The notes below the pieces were generated by a model that was given only the letters and a program-made list of their open reading frames with translations, was not told where the DNA came from and did not search any database. 64,000 bases of DNA from Candidatus Obscuribacterales bacterium. Its GTDB lineage: Bacteria; Cyanobacteriota; Vampirovibrionia; Obscuribacterales; Obscuribacteraceae. The position numbers were made by a program, and so were the translations under genes. The stretch spans positions 1 through 64,000 of the forward strand of contig JAIERK010000009.1 in NCBI GenBank assembly GCA_019746975.1, given 5' to 3'. Below are positions 1 through 7,967 of this stretch, in pieces. The stretch's first letter is position 1, and each line of letters opens with the position of its first letter.

Positions 1-204
1 CGGTGCATTGAGTAACAACCGCTCAGTATGATCCTCTTTGACCTATTTGGCCTTAGACGATGTTAAAGTCCCACTAGCTTGTCCCCAGTCTCGAGCGTTC
101 CGAAAGTATCCGGTTTTGGCTGGACTGTCCTGGTGCCGAGCTGTTACTGGCACGAACGGGACTACAACGAGCTTTTCGTGCGCCAATCTTATGTTGAATT
201 GGTT

Positions 205-1119
205 TCAGGAAAGGTCCGCGATCAGCGCATTGCGCAATGAACCTTTGCTGCGATCAAGCAGCTCCTCTGCCTGCATGCGTCCGATCTTGCGCTTCACCAT
301 GAGAATAGCGGTCTTCGCCCTCTCATGCGAAGCCACCAAGGCGCCTTCTGCCAGATGTCGCGGTACGCCGCCAAGCAATGAGATGATCGAAACAGCACGC
401 TCTCTCAGCTTGCCGTTGGTTGGTTGAAGGTCGACCATCAAATTCTCGTATACTTTCCCTAGGCGGACCATCGCGCAAGTTGAGAGTAGATTTAAAACCA
501 TCTTTTGAGCGGTACCAGCCTTCATTCGGGTTGAGCCGGACAGAGCTTCTGGTCCCACGAGTACGGTGATCGTTACATCGCAAGTCTCGGCAAGCAAAGG
601 ATTGGGATTGTTGATGATAGCTATTGTCGAGGCGCCTAGCTCTTTTGCCTTCTCTAATGCGCCAAGAACATAGGGAGTGTTGCCGGATGCCGTGATACCA
701 ATTACGGTGTCGCTCGGATTGATCTTCGCTGCCTCAGCGTCTTTTGCACCGGGCTCTTTCAAGTCTTCATAGCCTTCAAAGGCCTGAAACATTGCCTCTC
801 TTCCGCCTGCGATGTAAGCGACGACCTGTTCGGGTTGGACGCCGAAGGTCGGAGGGCATTCGGCGGCATCAAGCACGCCTAATCTTCCGCTCGTGCCGGC
901 ACCGAAGTAAATCAGCCTGCCTCCAGCTCTGAGCTTCTCGACGATAATGTCGACCGCTTTGGCGATCTCGGGGACGACCTCTTTCACCTTTTGAGCGACG
1001 ATAAGGTCTTCAGCTTGGACGCGATCGACCAGCTCCAGCGTGTTCAACAGATCGAGATCCATTGTCTGGTCGTTGCGCTCTTCGGTGACTGGACGTGTGA
1101 ATTCCGTTGTGTATCCCAT
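205..1119 (-). CDS. murQ: N-acetylmuramic acid 6-phosphate etherase (MurQ)
   Basis: This cytoplasmic SIS-fold enzyme cleaves the D-lactyl ether of MurNAc-6-phosphate, giving GlcNAc-6-phosphate and lactate in cell-wall recycling. The 304-residue length is normal for the family. The N-terminus carries the family's TEERN stretch (residues 12-16), followed by the sugar-phosphate-binding GAGTSGRLG (73-81). E87 in AAECPP and the EGYED stretch at 115-119 correspond to the catalytic glutamates known in MurQ. A Ser/Thr-rich binding loop (GITASGNTP) and the SGSTRMKAGTAQK motif follow. It lies 89 bp downstream of a dihydropyrimidinase gene on the same strand and may be co-transcribed with it. No PTS transporter or anhMurNAc kinase is visible nearby, so substrate supply is not explained by this window. 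Confidence 0.96.
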   Translation of the reverse strand: MGYTTEFTRPVTEERNDQTMDLDLLNTLELVDRVQAEDLIVAQKVKEVVPEIAKAVDIIVEKLRAGGRLIYFGAGTSGRLGVLDAAECPPTFGVQPEQVVAYIAGGREAMFQAFEGYEDLKEPGAKDAEAAKINPSDTVIGITASGNTPYVLGALEKAKELGASTIAIINNPNPLLAETCDVTITVLVGPEALSGSTRMKAGTAQKMVLNLLSTCAMVRLGKVYENLMVDLQPTNGKLRERAVSIISLLGGVPRHLAEGALVASHERAKTAILMVKRKIGRMQAEELLDRSKGSLRNALIADLS

Positions 1120-1208
1120 CTGTCAATCTCCAGAGACTCCTGTGCATTTACGATTGTCCTACTTATCTGTCCATTTTGAAACGGAATATATTAGAACTTG
1201 TCGGTTAA

Positions 1209-2642
1209 TTAACTTCTGGCAAGCGCCATTTCCTGCCGGACATTGGAAGGGTGTCCGTAGCTGAGGTTGATATGCGAACGCTTAACGAACTTGCCGTCGC
1301 CCGCTTTCCCGGTGTATTTGCCCTTCTCGATGACGACTTTGCCGCGAGACAGCACCCATTCAGCTACGCCTTGAACTTCGACGCCTTCGTAGCAGCTGTA
1401 GTCCACTCTCATATGGTGGGTTTTTGCGCTAATCGTCATTTTTTTCTCGGGATCGAAAATAACGATGTCTGCATCTGAGCCAACAGCTATAGTGCCTTTC
1501 TTCGGAAATAAACCGAAAATCTTGGCTGGATTGGTCGAAGTGATCTCGACGAATCGATTGACTGATATGCGTTTTCCAACAACACCGCCGTTGTACACGA
1601 GGCTCATGCGGTGCTCGACTCCAGGTCCACCATTGGGAATCTTCGTGAAATCATTCTTGCCGAGCTCTTTCTGCTCCTTGAAGCAGAATGGGCAATGGTC
1701 GGTCGAAATTACTTGCAAATCGTTCATCTTTAGACCGGTCCAGAGTTCGTTTTGATTCCACTTTTCGCGCAAAGGCGGTGTCATTACGTACTTGGCGCCT
1801 TCAAAATTCTCCTGCTCATAGTGGCTGTGATCGAGGAAAAGATACTGAGGGCAAGTCTCGGCAAATGCCGGGATGCCTAGATCTCGAGCTTCCTGGACTC
1901 TCTTGAGCGCATCATAACAGCTCAAGTGAACGATGTAGACTGGGGATCCAGCCATCTCAGCCAGCGCGATCGCTCTGTTGACGCCTTCGGCTTCGGCCTT
2001 GGTTGGTCGAGTGAGAGCATGGTATTTCGGTGAAGTGTGACCTTTCTTCAGGGCCTCGTCGATGATTTCATTGATGACGACACCGTTCTCTGCATGCATA
2101 CAGACGAGAGCGCCCTGGTCTGAAGCCAGCGACATGGCTCGATAAATGGTGGCGTCGTCGACCAGTAAAACTCCCGGATATGCCATGAACAGTTTGAAGC
2201 TGGTGACGCCTTCGTGGTTGATGAGCTGCTTCACCTCGCCCAGCCTTTCGTGTGGCAGGTCTGTTACTATCATGTGGAACGAATAGTCGATCGCAGTTTT
2301 ACCACTGGCTTTCTGATGCCAGGTATCAAGCGCTTTCAGAATAGACTCGCCCTTCAGTTGTATGGCGAAGTCTATAACCGTCGTTGTTCCGCCATGTGCG
2401 GCTGCCAGCGTGCCTGTCTCGAAGTCGTCTGCTGAAGTGGTTCCGCCAAACGGCATATCCATGTGCGTGTGAGCATCGATACCACCCGGAATGACGAGCT
2501 TCCCTTCTGCGTCGATTACTCTATCAACTTCCATACTGAGTTCGGTCCCGATCATGGATATCGTTTCGCCGTCTACAAGAATGTCGCCTTTATAATCGTC
2601 GACCGCTGTGACAACCCTTCCGTTCTTGATTAGCGTTTTCAT
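1209..2642 (-). CDS. hydA: Dihydropyrimidinase / D-hydantoinase
   Basis: This cyclic amidohydrolase is predicted to open dihydropyrimidine or 5-substituted hydantoin rings to N-carbamoyl products in pyrimidine catabolism. With the start at 2642 the protein has 477 residues, normal for the family. Metal ligands are visible in the family order: H58 and H60 in DAHTH, the lysine that is carboxylated (K150 in SFKLFMAYPG), H183 in CMHAEN, a further His in YIVHLSC, and Asp in STDHCP. An in-frame start 36 bp further upstream adds 12 atypical residues; I prefer 2642 because MKTLIKNG is the normal family start. The gene is divergent from dnaG. The true substrate (dihydrouracil, hydantoin or phenylhydantoin type) cannot be read from sequence alone. 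Confidence 0.93.
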   Translation of the reverse strand: MKTLIKNGRVVTAVDDYKGDILVDGETISMIGTELSMEVDRVIDAEGKLVIPGGIDAHTHMDMPFGGTTSADDFETGTLAAAHGGTTTVIDFAIQLKGESILKALDTWHQKASGKTAIDYSFHMIVTDLPHERLGEVKQLINHEGVTSFKLFMAYPGVLLVDDATIYRAMSLASDQGALVCMHAENGVVINEIIDEALKKGHTSPKYHALTRPTKAEAEGVNRAIALAEMAGSPVYIVHLSCYDALKRVQEARDLGIPAFAETCPQYLFLDHSHYEQENFEGAKYVMTPPLREKWNQNELWTGLKMNDLQVISTDHCPFCFKEQKELGKNDFTKIPNGGPGVEHRMSLVYNGGVVGKRISVNRFVEITSTNPAKIFGLFPKKGTIAVGSDADIVIFDPEKKMTISAKTHHMRVDYSCYEGVEVQGVAEWVLSRGKVVIEKGKYTGKAGDGKFVKRSHINLSYGHPSNVRQEMALARS

Positions 2643-2887
2643 GAGGACCCAACCTTCTTTTCGCCAAAAGCCAAACAACCGAGCCTCCAGATGAGAACCA
2701 TCCGGCTGGTTTTGACATAGTATCCCAGAAGATATGCGAGATGTGTGAAAGAATTTAGCACCGCCTGTCGCAAATGCCGTATATATGGCGAAAATTTTGA
2801 ATCAGGTAGGCATGCGGTTCTGTTGTAAAATGGCTTGGTCAGCTCCTTGGCGGAGCATAGCATATATATCGATCGACGGAGTCAGCC

Positions 2888-4951
2888 ATGAGAGGTGTGA
2901 CCAAAGAAGTCCTTGCTGAGGTTCGATCGCGAGCCAACATTATTGATGTTGTCTCCGAATCGGTAGTTCTCAAGCGCGCTGGCAAGGATTACAAGGGGCT
3001 GTGCCCGTTCCACAAGGAGAAAACTCCGTCCTTTCACGTCAGCCCCGAGAAGGGGATCTTCAAGTGCTTTGGTTGTGGCGAAGCAGGCGATGTCTTCGCG
3101 TACGTTCAAAAGGTGCGAGGTCAGACCTTCGGCGACACGGTCAGAGATCTGGCCAATCGCTACGGTATTCAGCTTGTCGAGACGGTCGAGGAGCGGCAAG
3201 AGCAAGACAAGCGCAGTCTAATCAAGAATATGTACGAAGAGGCGTGTCACTACTTTCAGAGCCTTTTGGCGAGCCCAAGTGAAGGTCAAGTTGGTATCGA
3301 ATATCTTACTCGACGTGGAATCGACAAGCCGACGGCAGAAAAGTTCCGTCTCGGGTACGCACCCAACGCCTGGGATGGGCTTCTCACGTATCTGACCAAG
3401 CGCATGCATGTATCCCAGCAGCTCATGGAAGAGGCTGGGTTGGTGCGCCAGAAGCAAGGCGGGAGCTCTTTCTACGATCTCTTTCGCAACCGACTCATGG
3501 TGCCCATTTGCGACGGCGACGGTCGAGTGATTGCTTTTGGTGGTCGAACTCTGGGCGACGATCAGGTGAAGTACATCAATTCACCTGAGACGCCGATTTA
3601 TAAGAAGGGCGAGCACCTCTTCGGCTTCCACCTTGCCAAAGATGCCATCAAAAAGAATGATTCGGTGATTGTGGTTGAAGGTTATTTTGACGCTATCACG
3701 CCTCATCAATTCGGTTTTACCAACACCGTAGCGACGTTAGGAACTGCGATGACGGAGGCGCAGGCCAGACTCCTCGTCAGATATTCGGACTCCAAACGCG
3801 TCTTTCTATCTTTCGATTCCGACGATGCCGGACAGAAGGCCGTAGAGCGTGGCGTCGAGACATTGTCCCAGATTGCCGAAGGGGTCGGTATCGAGCTGAG
3901 GATCATTCGAGTCCCCGGAGGCAAAGATCCTGACGAGTGTCTTCGCGCTAAAGAAGGTACTGGCGGTGTTGAAGCATTCCGAAAGGCGCTTGATGAGGCG
4001 CCTCTGATTGTTGACTATCAGCTTCAGGAGGCTGTCCGTAACATCGACTCGCGCTCTCACACGGGCAAAATTGAAGCAGCTAAAAGGGTTGTGCCGATCG
4101 TCGCTAGGATCAAGAATGCCGTGGCTCGGGTTGAGTATGTTCGACAATGCGCTTCTCTATTAAACATCAGAGAAGAGGAAATATTGGCTGACGTGCGTCA
4201 GTTTCGCAAGGACAACAAGCTGGATTTGGATGCAAGGGGTCCGGCGCCATTCGTGCCCCGATCGGGAAATGGTCAGAATCAAGGCTCCTTCGGCGGAAAG
4301 GGCGGCGGCAACTACAAGCGTGGCGGCAAACCTGAAGAAAAGAGCCACAGCAACTTTCAAACTACGGATGAAACGCCGATGTCAAGAAAGCTGCGTGGGA
4401 TTGGACATATCGGTCTGATTAATGCCGAACGCCAACTCTTAGCACACTATCTGGTCTCTCGGGACGACCAGGAGCGAGTTGCAAAAGCACTTGCCGATTG
4501 GGTGCTCATAACACCAGAGCATCAAGAGATAAAACTGGCACTAGAAGGGATAGGTACCCAATTCAACACGATGGAGGATCTTCAGTACCAGCTCATGGAC
4601 CGTTTGGCTGGTTCTGAGGAGTTGCGGCTGCCGCTCACCGAAATAATATTAAAAGTAGAGGAGATTAGAAAGCAGAACCTGCCGGTAGGGATAGTCACGA
4701 ATGACTACAAAGGCAAGATTTTGCAGGAGCGCCTGACAAGTGCCATCAATAGAATGAGGCAAATGTTGGGTATGTCTAACGATGATGGGAGAGAAGCGGA
4801 CATTCTAAGTCGTATACGAGAGCTAAGCCGTCTCAAAGATGTAGAATTACTCTCGGCAAAAACGCTGGAAGAGCTGGATGACCTCAAAAGGAAAATTGAG
4901 ACCATCGAATCAGAGTACAATCTGTCGATAGATGCTGGAGATCGTGTGTGA
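2888..4951 (+). CDS. dnaG: DNA primase DnaG
   Basis: Primase that synthesises RNA primers at the replication fork. The 687-residue protein has the CHC2 zinc finger (C39, H42, C60, C63), the RNA polymerase core and a Toprim domain with E264 in VVEGYFDA and D310/D312 in the FDSDDAG motif. After about residue 430 comes a Gly/Lys-rich low-complexity linker (about 450-485), then a C-terminal helical region expected to bind the DnaB helicase. The ATG is preceded by CGGAG. Its stop overlaps the GTG start of rpoD (GTGA, 4 bp), so the two are translationally coupled, as in the classic macromolecular-synthesis operon but without rpsU. Confidence 0.97.
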   Translation: MRGVTKEVLAEVRSRANIIDVVSESVVLKRAGKDYKGLCPFHKEKTPSFHVSPEKGIFKCFGCGEAGDVFAYVQKVRGQTFGDTVRDLANRYGIQLVETVEERQEQDKRSLIKNMYEEACHYFQSLLASPSEGQVGIEYLTRRGIDKPTAEKFRLGYAPNAWDGLLTYLTKRMHVSQQLMEEAGLVRQKQGGSSFYDLFRNRLMVPICDGDGRVIAFGGRTLGDDQVKYINSPETPIYKKGEHLFGFHLAKDAIKKNDSVIVVEGYFDAITPHQFGFTNTVATLGTAMTEAQARLLVRYSDSKRVFLSFDSDDAGQKAVERGVETLSQIAEGVGIELRIIRVPGGKDPDECLRAKEGTGGVEAFRKALDEAPLIVDYQLQEAVRNIDSRSHTGKIEAAKRVVPIVARIKNAVARVEYVRQCASLLNIREEEILADVRQFRKDNKLDLDARGPAPFVPRSGNGQNQGSFGGKGGGNYKRGGKPEEKSHSNFQTTDETPMSRKLRGIGHIGLINAERQLLAHYLVSRDDQERVAKALADWVLITPEHQEIKLALEGIGTQFNTMEDLQYQLMDRLAGSEELRLPLTEIILKVEEIRKQNLPVGIVTNDYKGKILQERLTSAINRMRQMLGMSNDDGREADILSRIRELSRLKDVELLSAKTLEELDDLKRKIETIESEYNLSIDAGDRV

Positions 4952-6069
4952 GCAAAAGCACCAAAACGGACAAAGACGAGGCGAAAGCCGGAGACCAGAG
5001 CGTGAGCAAAGGCAAAGCGAATAGAACAGACAAAGAAGATAACTTCATCAAGCGTCTGGACAAGCTGGAAGAGGATGGAAAATCCCGGCAAAAGTCGGGA
5101 TTGGATGAGCTGCTCGATTCTGGCGATGACGAAGCCGAAGCACCGGATGATGTCGCCATGCGCGACGAGTCGGATGAAATCGATAATAGCGATCCGGCTG
5201 AGTTCGAAGAAGAAGTATCGAAAGGACTGTCGTCGGACGACCCGGTTCGCATGTATTTGCGTGAAATCGGTCGTATCCCCTTGCTGACTGCCGATCAGGA
5301 GATTGAGTTGGCTCGATCAATCGAGATGGGTGGCTCTGACGGGGCGATTGCGAAGAGAAAATTAGTGCAAGCCAACCTCAGACTTGTTGTATCAATTGCC
5401 AAGAAATATGTCGGGCGAGGCATGCTCTTCCTCGATTTGATTCAGGAGGGCAATCTCGGCTTGATTCGGGCTGCCGAAAAATTTGACTACGAACGTGGCT
5501 ACAAGTTCAGCACATATGCGACCTGGTGGATCCGGCAGGCGATTACTCGAGCGATTGCCGACCAGGCACGTACGATTCGTATTCCCGTCCACATGGTCGA
5601 AACAATCAACAAACTCAAGAAAATAACCAGAAAGCTCGCGCAAGATAAAGGCCGCAAACCAACAGAAGAAGAGATTGCCGAGTCGATGGAAATCAGCGTC
5701 AGCAAATTGCGCGAAATCGTGAAGGTAGCTCAGGAGCCAATCTCACTTGAGACTCCCATCGGTAAGGAAGAGGACAGCAAGCTCGGCGATTTCATTGAAG
5801 ACAAGGAAGCTGAAACTCCGGCTAGTTCTGTGACACAGGAGCTTCTCCGCGAAGACATTATCGAAGTCATGGCAGGACTTTCTCCTCGTGAACGCGACGT
5901 TCTGCGCTTGCGCTTTGGCTTGGATGACGGCAGGACCAGGACCCTGGAAGAGGTCGGGCAGTTATTCGGCGTCACTCGCGAGAGGATCAGACAGATTGAA
6001 GCAAAGGCGCTGAGGAAGCTACGCCATCCGAATCGCAGCCGCAGGCTCCGCGAATACATCGACGACTAA
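4948..6069 (+). CDS. rpoD: RNA polymerase principal sigma factor (RpoD/SigA)
   Basis: Housekeeping sigma-70 factor that directs RNA polymerase to -35/-10 promoters. The 373-residue protein has an acidic, charged N-terminal segment (about 1-90) replacing a full region 1.1. Region 1.2 begins at about residue 92 ([12 protein letters not shown]). Region 2 contains the strongly conserved [17 protein letters not shown] core-binding and -10 recognition helix. Region 3 follows, and region 4 carries the [18 protein letters not shown] helix-turn-helix that reads the -35 box. Translation starts at GTG 4948, inside the dnaG stop codon. The compact N-terminus resembles cyanobacterial-type SigA more than the long proteobacterial RpoD. 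Confidence 0.97.
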   Translation: MSKSTKTDKDEAKAGDQSVSKGKANRTDKEDNFIKRLDKLEEDGKSRQKSGLDELLDSGDDEAEAPDDVAMRDESDEIDNSDPAEFEEEVSKGLSSDDPVRMYLREIGRIPLLTADQEIELARSIEMGGSDGAIAKRKLVQANLRLVVSIAKKYVGRGMLFLDLIQEGNLGLIRAAEKFDYERGYKFSTYATWWIRQAITRAIADQARTIRIPVHMVETINKLKKITRKLAQDKGRKPTEEEIAESMEISVSKLREIVKVAQEPISLETPIGKEEDSKLGDFIEDKEAETPASSVTQELLREDIIEVMAGLSPRERDVLRLRFGLDDGRTRTLEEVGQLFGVTRERIRQIEAKALRKLRHPNRSRRLREYIDD

Positions 6070-6292
6070 GGTGTCGGCTAGAAACGCTCGGGCAAAGTCG
6101 AACAGCGGAATGCATTTCGCCGACATGGTCTTGGCTTTTTGTGCAGTCTGCAGCGGCTCGTTGCGCCGTAACCGTGTGCTGGTCAGTGATTGGGCCGCAC
6201 GACGAAACCTCCATCAAAAAGCTCTCAGTAAGGATCCGTTGGTCATTCAGTTGGTTCTTGTCGTTGAAAATGCCAAGGTAGACACAGTAGGA

Positions 6293-7324
6293 CTATGCAG
6301 CAGCCTTCAGGTTGATCCGTGAAACCTTGATGTTCGCCGGTGAGACATAAAGCAAGATCTCGCGACCGGTCTTTGCTTTTGACTTAAGGCACGCCTGGAA
6401 CAAATCGGTATTCTTCCGGCGCTCTGGGTCTGACGCCCACCATTGGTTGGCGGCATAGCATTGCAGATACTTGCGTGCCAAACCACCATGAAGCTGAGTT
6501 ACATACTCAATCACTGCATCGACTTCTTCAACTCGTCCGTTGGAACCTGCGCGATTGATCGGTTCGATAGGTATCTCCAACCTCCGGTATCGTTCGCCCG
6601 AAACTAACCTAATAAGTGGGAAGTCAATCTGAAGGGCCAGTAGGGACTCACTCAACTGGGGAATTGTTAGATGGGTTATGTCAAGCAATCGATTGAAGGT
6701 GATTGCTTCTTCGATTGGAATCGCATTATATACACGCGCATGTTCTGGTGGAAGTACAGGAGAACGAATTTCTACTTCTTGGAACTCTGCCTGATTTGCC
6801 TGCCGTTGAATTTCAAACGCATCCTCCTCCGCTCGAGGATGAGCGAACTGTGGTGTTGCCCGAGAGCGTTTGTGATAAATCTCCAGAAAGGCAATCGAAC
6901 TGAACTCCTGAAAGTCGCCCGTCATCTGATCGACAATTACCATCGCTATCTTTTTGATGATCTCATCGGCAGTCGAGTCTGAGACTCCAGCGACATCTGC
7001 GAGTTCCCCTTTCTGAAAATCGACTCCTTTCGTCCGTAGAAAAACAGCAATTAGATAGGGTCTGAGTTTCTTCGCGTGATCAAACATGGTTCCTGCTGTG
7101 ACCCAACAATCTCTTTTGCACTCACCGCATTTCGTTTTTCGCGTTCGTATATCGTGCGATAGAACATTGCCGCAAGTACATTTGAACCCATCACCTCGGC
7201 GATAAAGATCGAGTATGTACGCAATAGCATCTGCTTCGGTTCGTACTCGTCGTTTGAAACCGGCAGAGAGCCGCTTGATTAGTCGAACACGTACCTTCTT
7301 TAGTTTTTTTGATTCTGTTTTCAT
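6293..7324 (-). CDS. IS1595-transposase-like zinc-ribbon protein without a DDE core
   Basis: The 343-residue protein begins with a Lys/Arg-rich head (1-30) followed by a zinc ribbon (C49, C51, C66, C69) and the sequence WVTAGTMFDHAKK (74-86). That arrangement, then a helix-turn-helix-like GELADVAGVSDSTADEII (106-123), is the N-terminal pattern of IS1595-family transposases. Near the C-terminus, about residues 270-305, LHGGLARKYLQCYAANQWW resembles the end of the same family (HGV..KYL..Y..E...R). Between them I see no plausible DDE/DDN catalytic triad; instead there is a Gln/Glu-rich unrecognised stretch. I infer a domesticated DNA-binding derivative rather than an active transposase. No terminal inverted repeats flank it, but a 48-bp palindrome lies 110 bp upstream and could be its operator. 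Function unknown. Confidence 0.7.
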   Translation of the reverse strand: MKTESKKLKKVRVRLIKRLSAGFKRRVRTEADAIAYILDLYRRGDGFKCTCGNVLSHDIRTRKTKCGECKRDCWVTAGTMFDHAKKLRPYLIAVFLRTKGVDFQKGELADVAGVSDSTADEIIKKIAMVIVDQMTGDFQEFSSIAFLEIYHKRSRATPQFAHPRAEEDAFEIQRQANQAEFQEVEIRSPVLPPEHARVYNAIPIEEAITFNRLLDITHLTIPQLSESLLALQIDFPLIRLVSGERYRRLEIPIEPINRAGSNGRVEEVDAVIEYVTQLHGGLARKYLQCYAANQWWASDPERRKNTDLFQACLKSKAKTGREILLYVSPANIKVSRINLKAAA

Positions 7325-7433
7325 TTGCCGTTACCTCCATACTTTAAAACGTATCTCGGTCGAAAAAAGTTCAATTTTGCTGGTGGTTGCCGAAAGCCGC
7401 TCACTATGCCGTTGTGCGGGGTTGGAGCTGTAA

Positions 7434-7481
7434 ACCGATTGAGAAGTGTTTTCCGATATCGGAAAACACTTCTCAATCGGT
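7434..7481. repeat. 48-bp perfect palindrome
   Basis: Both 24-base halves are exact reverse complements with no loop; the centre is CGAT|ATCG between 7457 and 7458. Each half reads ACCGATTGAGAAGTG followed by TTTTCCGAT. The flanking bases (A at 7433, C at 7482) break the symmetry. It sits 110 bp upstream of the IS1595-like protein gene. A loop-free perfect palindrome of this length suggests a protein-binding or recombination site rather than a terminator. Confidence 0.9.
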
Positions 7482-7688
7482 CATGTGAACCCAAGAGCCG
7501 AAGACATGCTTGTTCAGCCACTTTGAGATAACGAGCGGACCGATTACCTTCGTCAAGGAGTTGACAGAATTAGATCATTTTTGCACTGTCAGCCAATGCC
7601 ACTAATCAGCATATGCTTGTCAGTTTGCGATCTTTAGTGTAACTAGTCTTTTGGTGCATTTCTACAAAAGCAAGACTGTCCCGAACCG

Positions 7689-7727
7689 AGACCACTTTCG
7701 ATTCCTCTCTGCAATCGAAAGTGGTCT
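7689..7727. repeat. 15-bp-stem inverted repeat
   Basis: Arms 7689-7703 and 7713-7727 are perfect reverse complements (AGACCACTTTCGATT on the left) around a 9-base loop. On the plus strand it is followed by only a short T-run (TTC), so it could be a weak terminator or an operator. Confidence 0.7.
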
Positions 7728-7924
7728 TTCACCTGTTGCAGCCTGGATGATGGTCCGCCGAGGAAGTATTTCGAGGAAGCTTGCGGGCACCGTATTTGGT
7801 GTGAAGGGTAGGTGAGTGGCAGGGCCGATACTTCGCCAAGTGAGTTGGAACAGCTAACTTGTTCAGATTGATATTCTGAACTTACTAGCTAGGTAGGTTT
7901 GAAGATTCTGAACTAAACCAGTTC

Positions 7925-7959
7925 AATAATTCTAAATCATTCAATGATTTAGAATTATT
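7925..7959. repeat. 17-bp-stem palindrome just downstream of the histidine kinase gene
   Basis: Arms 7925-7941 and 7943-7959 (AATAATTCTAAATCATT and its complement) are perfect around a single base. It lies 8 bp beyond the stop codon of the minus-strand kinase gene. The AT-rich stem lacks a following U-run on that strand, so a terminator role is possible but not typical. Confidence 0.7.
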
Positions 7960-7967
7960 CGGTTTTA

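Larger units (their letters stand above)
7325..7967. other. Intergenic region rich in inverted repeats
   Basis: This 643-bp stretch between two minus-strand genes holds no convincing ORF. It contains a 48-bp palindrome (7434-7481), a 15-bp-stem hairpin (7689-7727), a 7-bp dyad GTTCAGA/TCTGAAC (7861-7881), a further TTCTGAAC copy near 7906-7913, and a 17-bp-stem near-perfect palindrome (7925-7959). Confidence 0.7.

Noticed and set aside
38-427. Plus-strand open frame at the left edge
   Set aside because: It lies opposite murQ, has no recognisable family and a composition typical of an antisense frame.
6071-6322. GTG-started frame directly after rpoD
   Set aside because: It runs into the end of the opposite gene, has no family and no ribosome site; the spacer is better read as non-coding.
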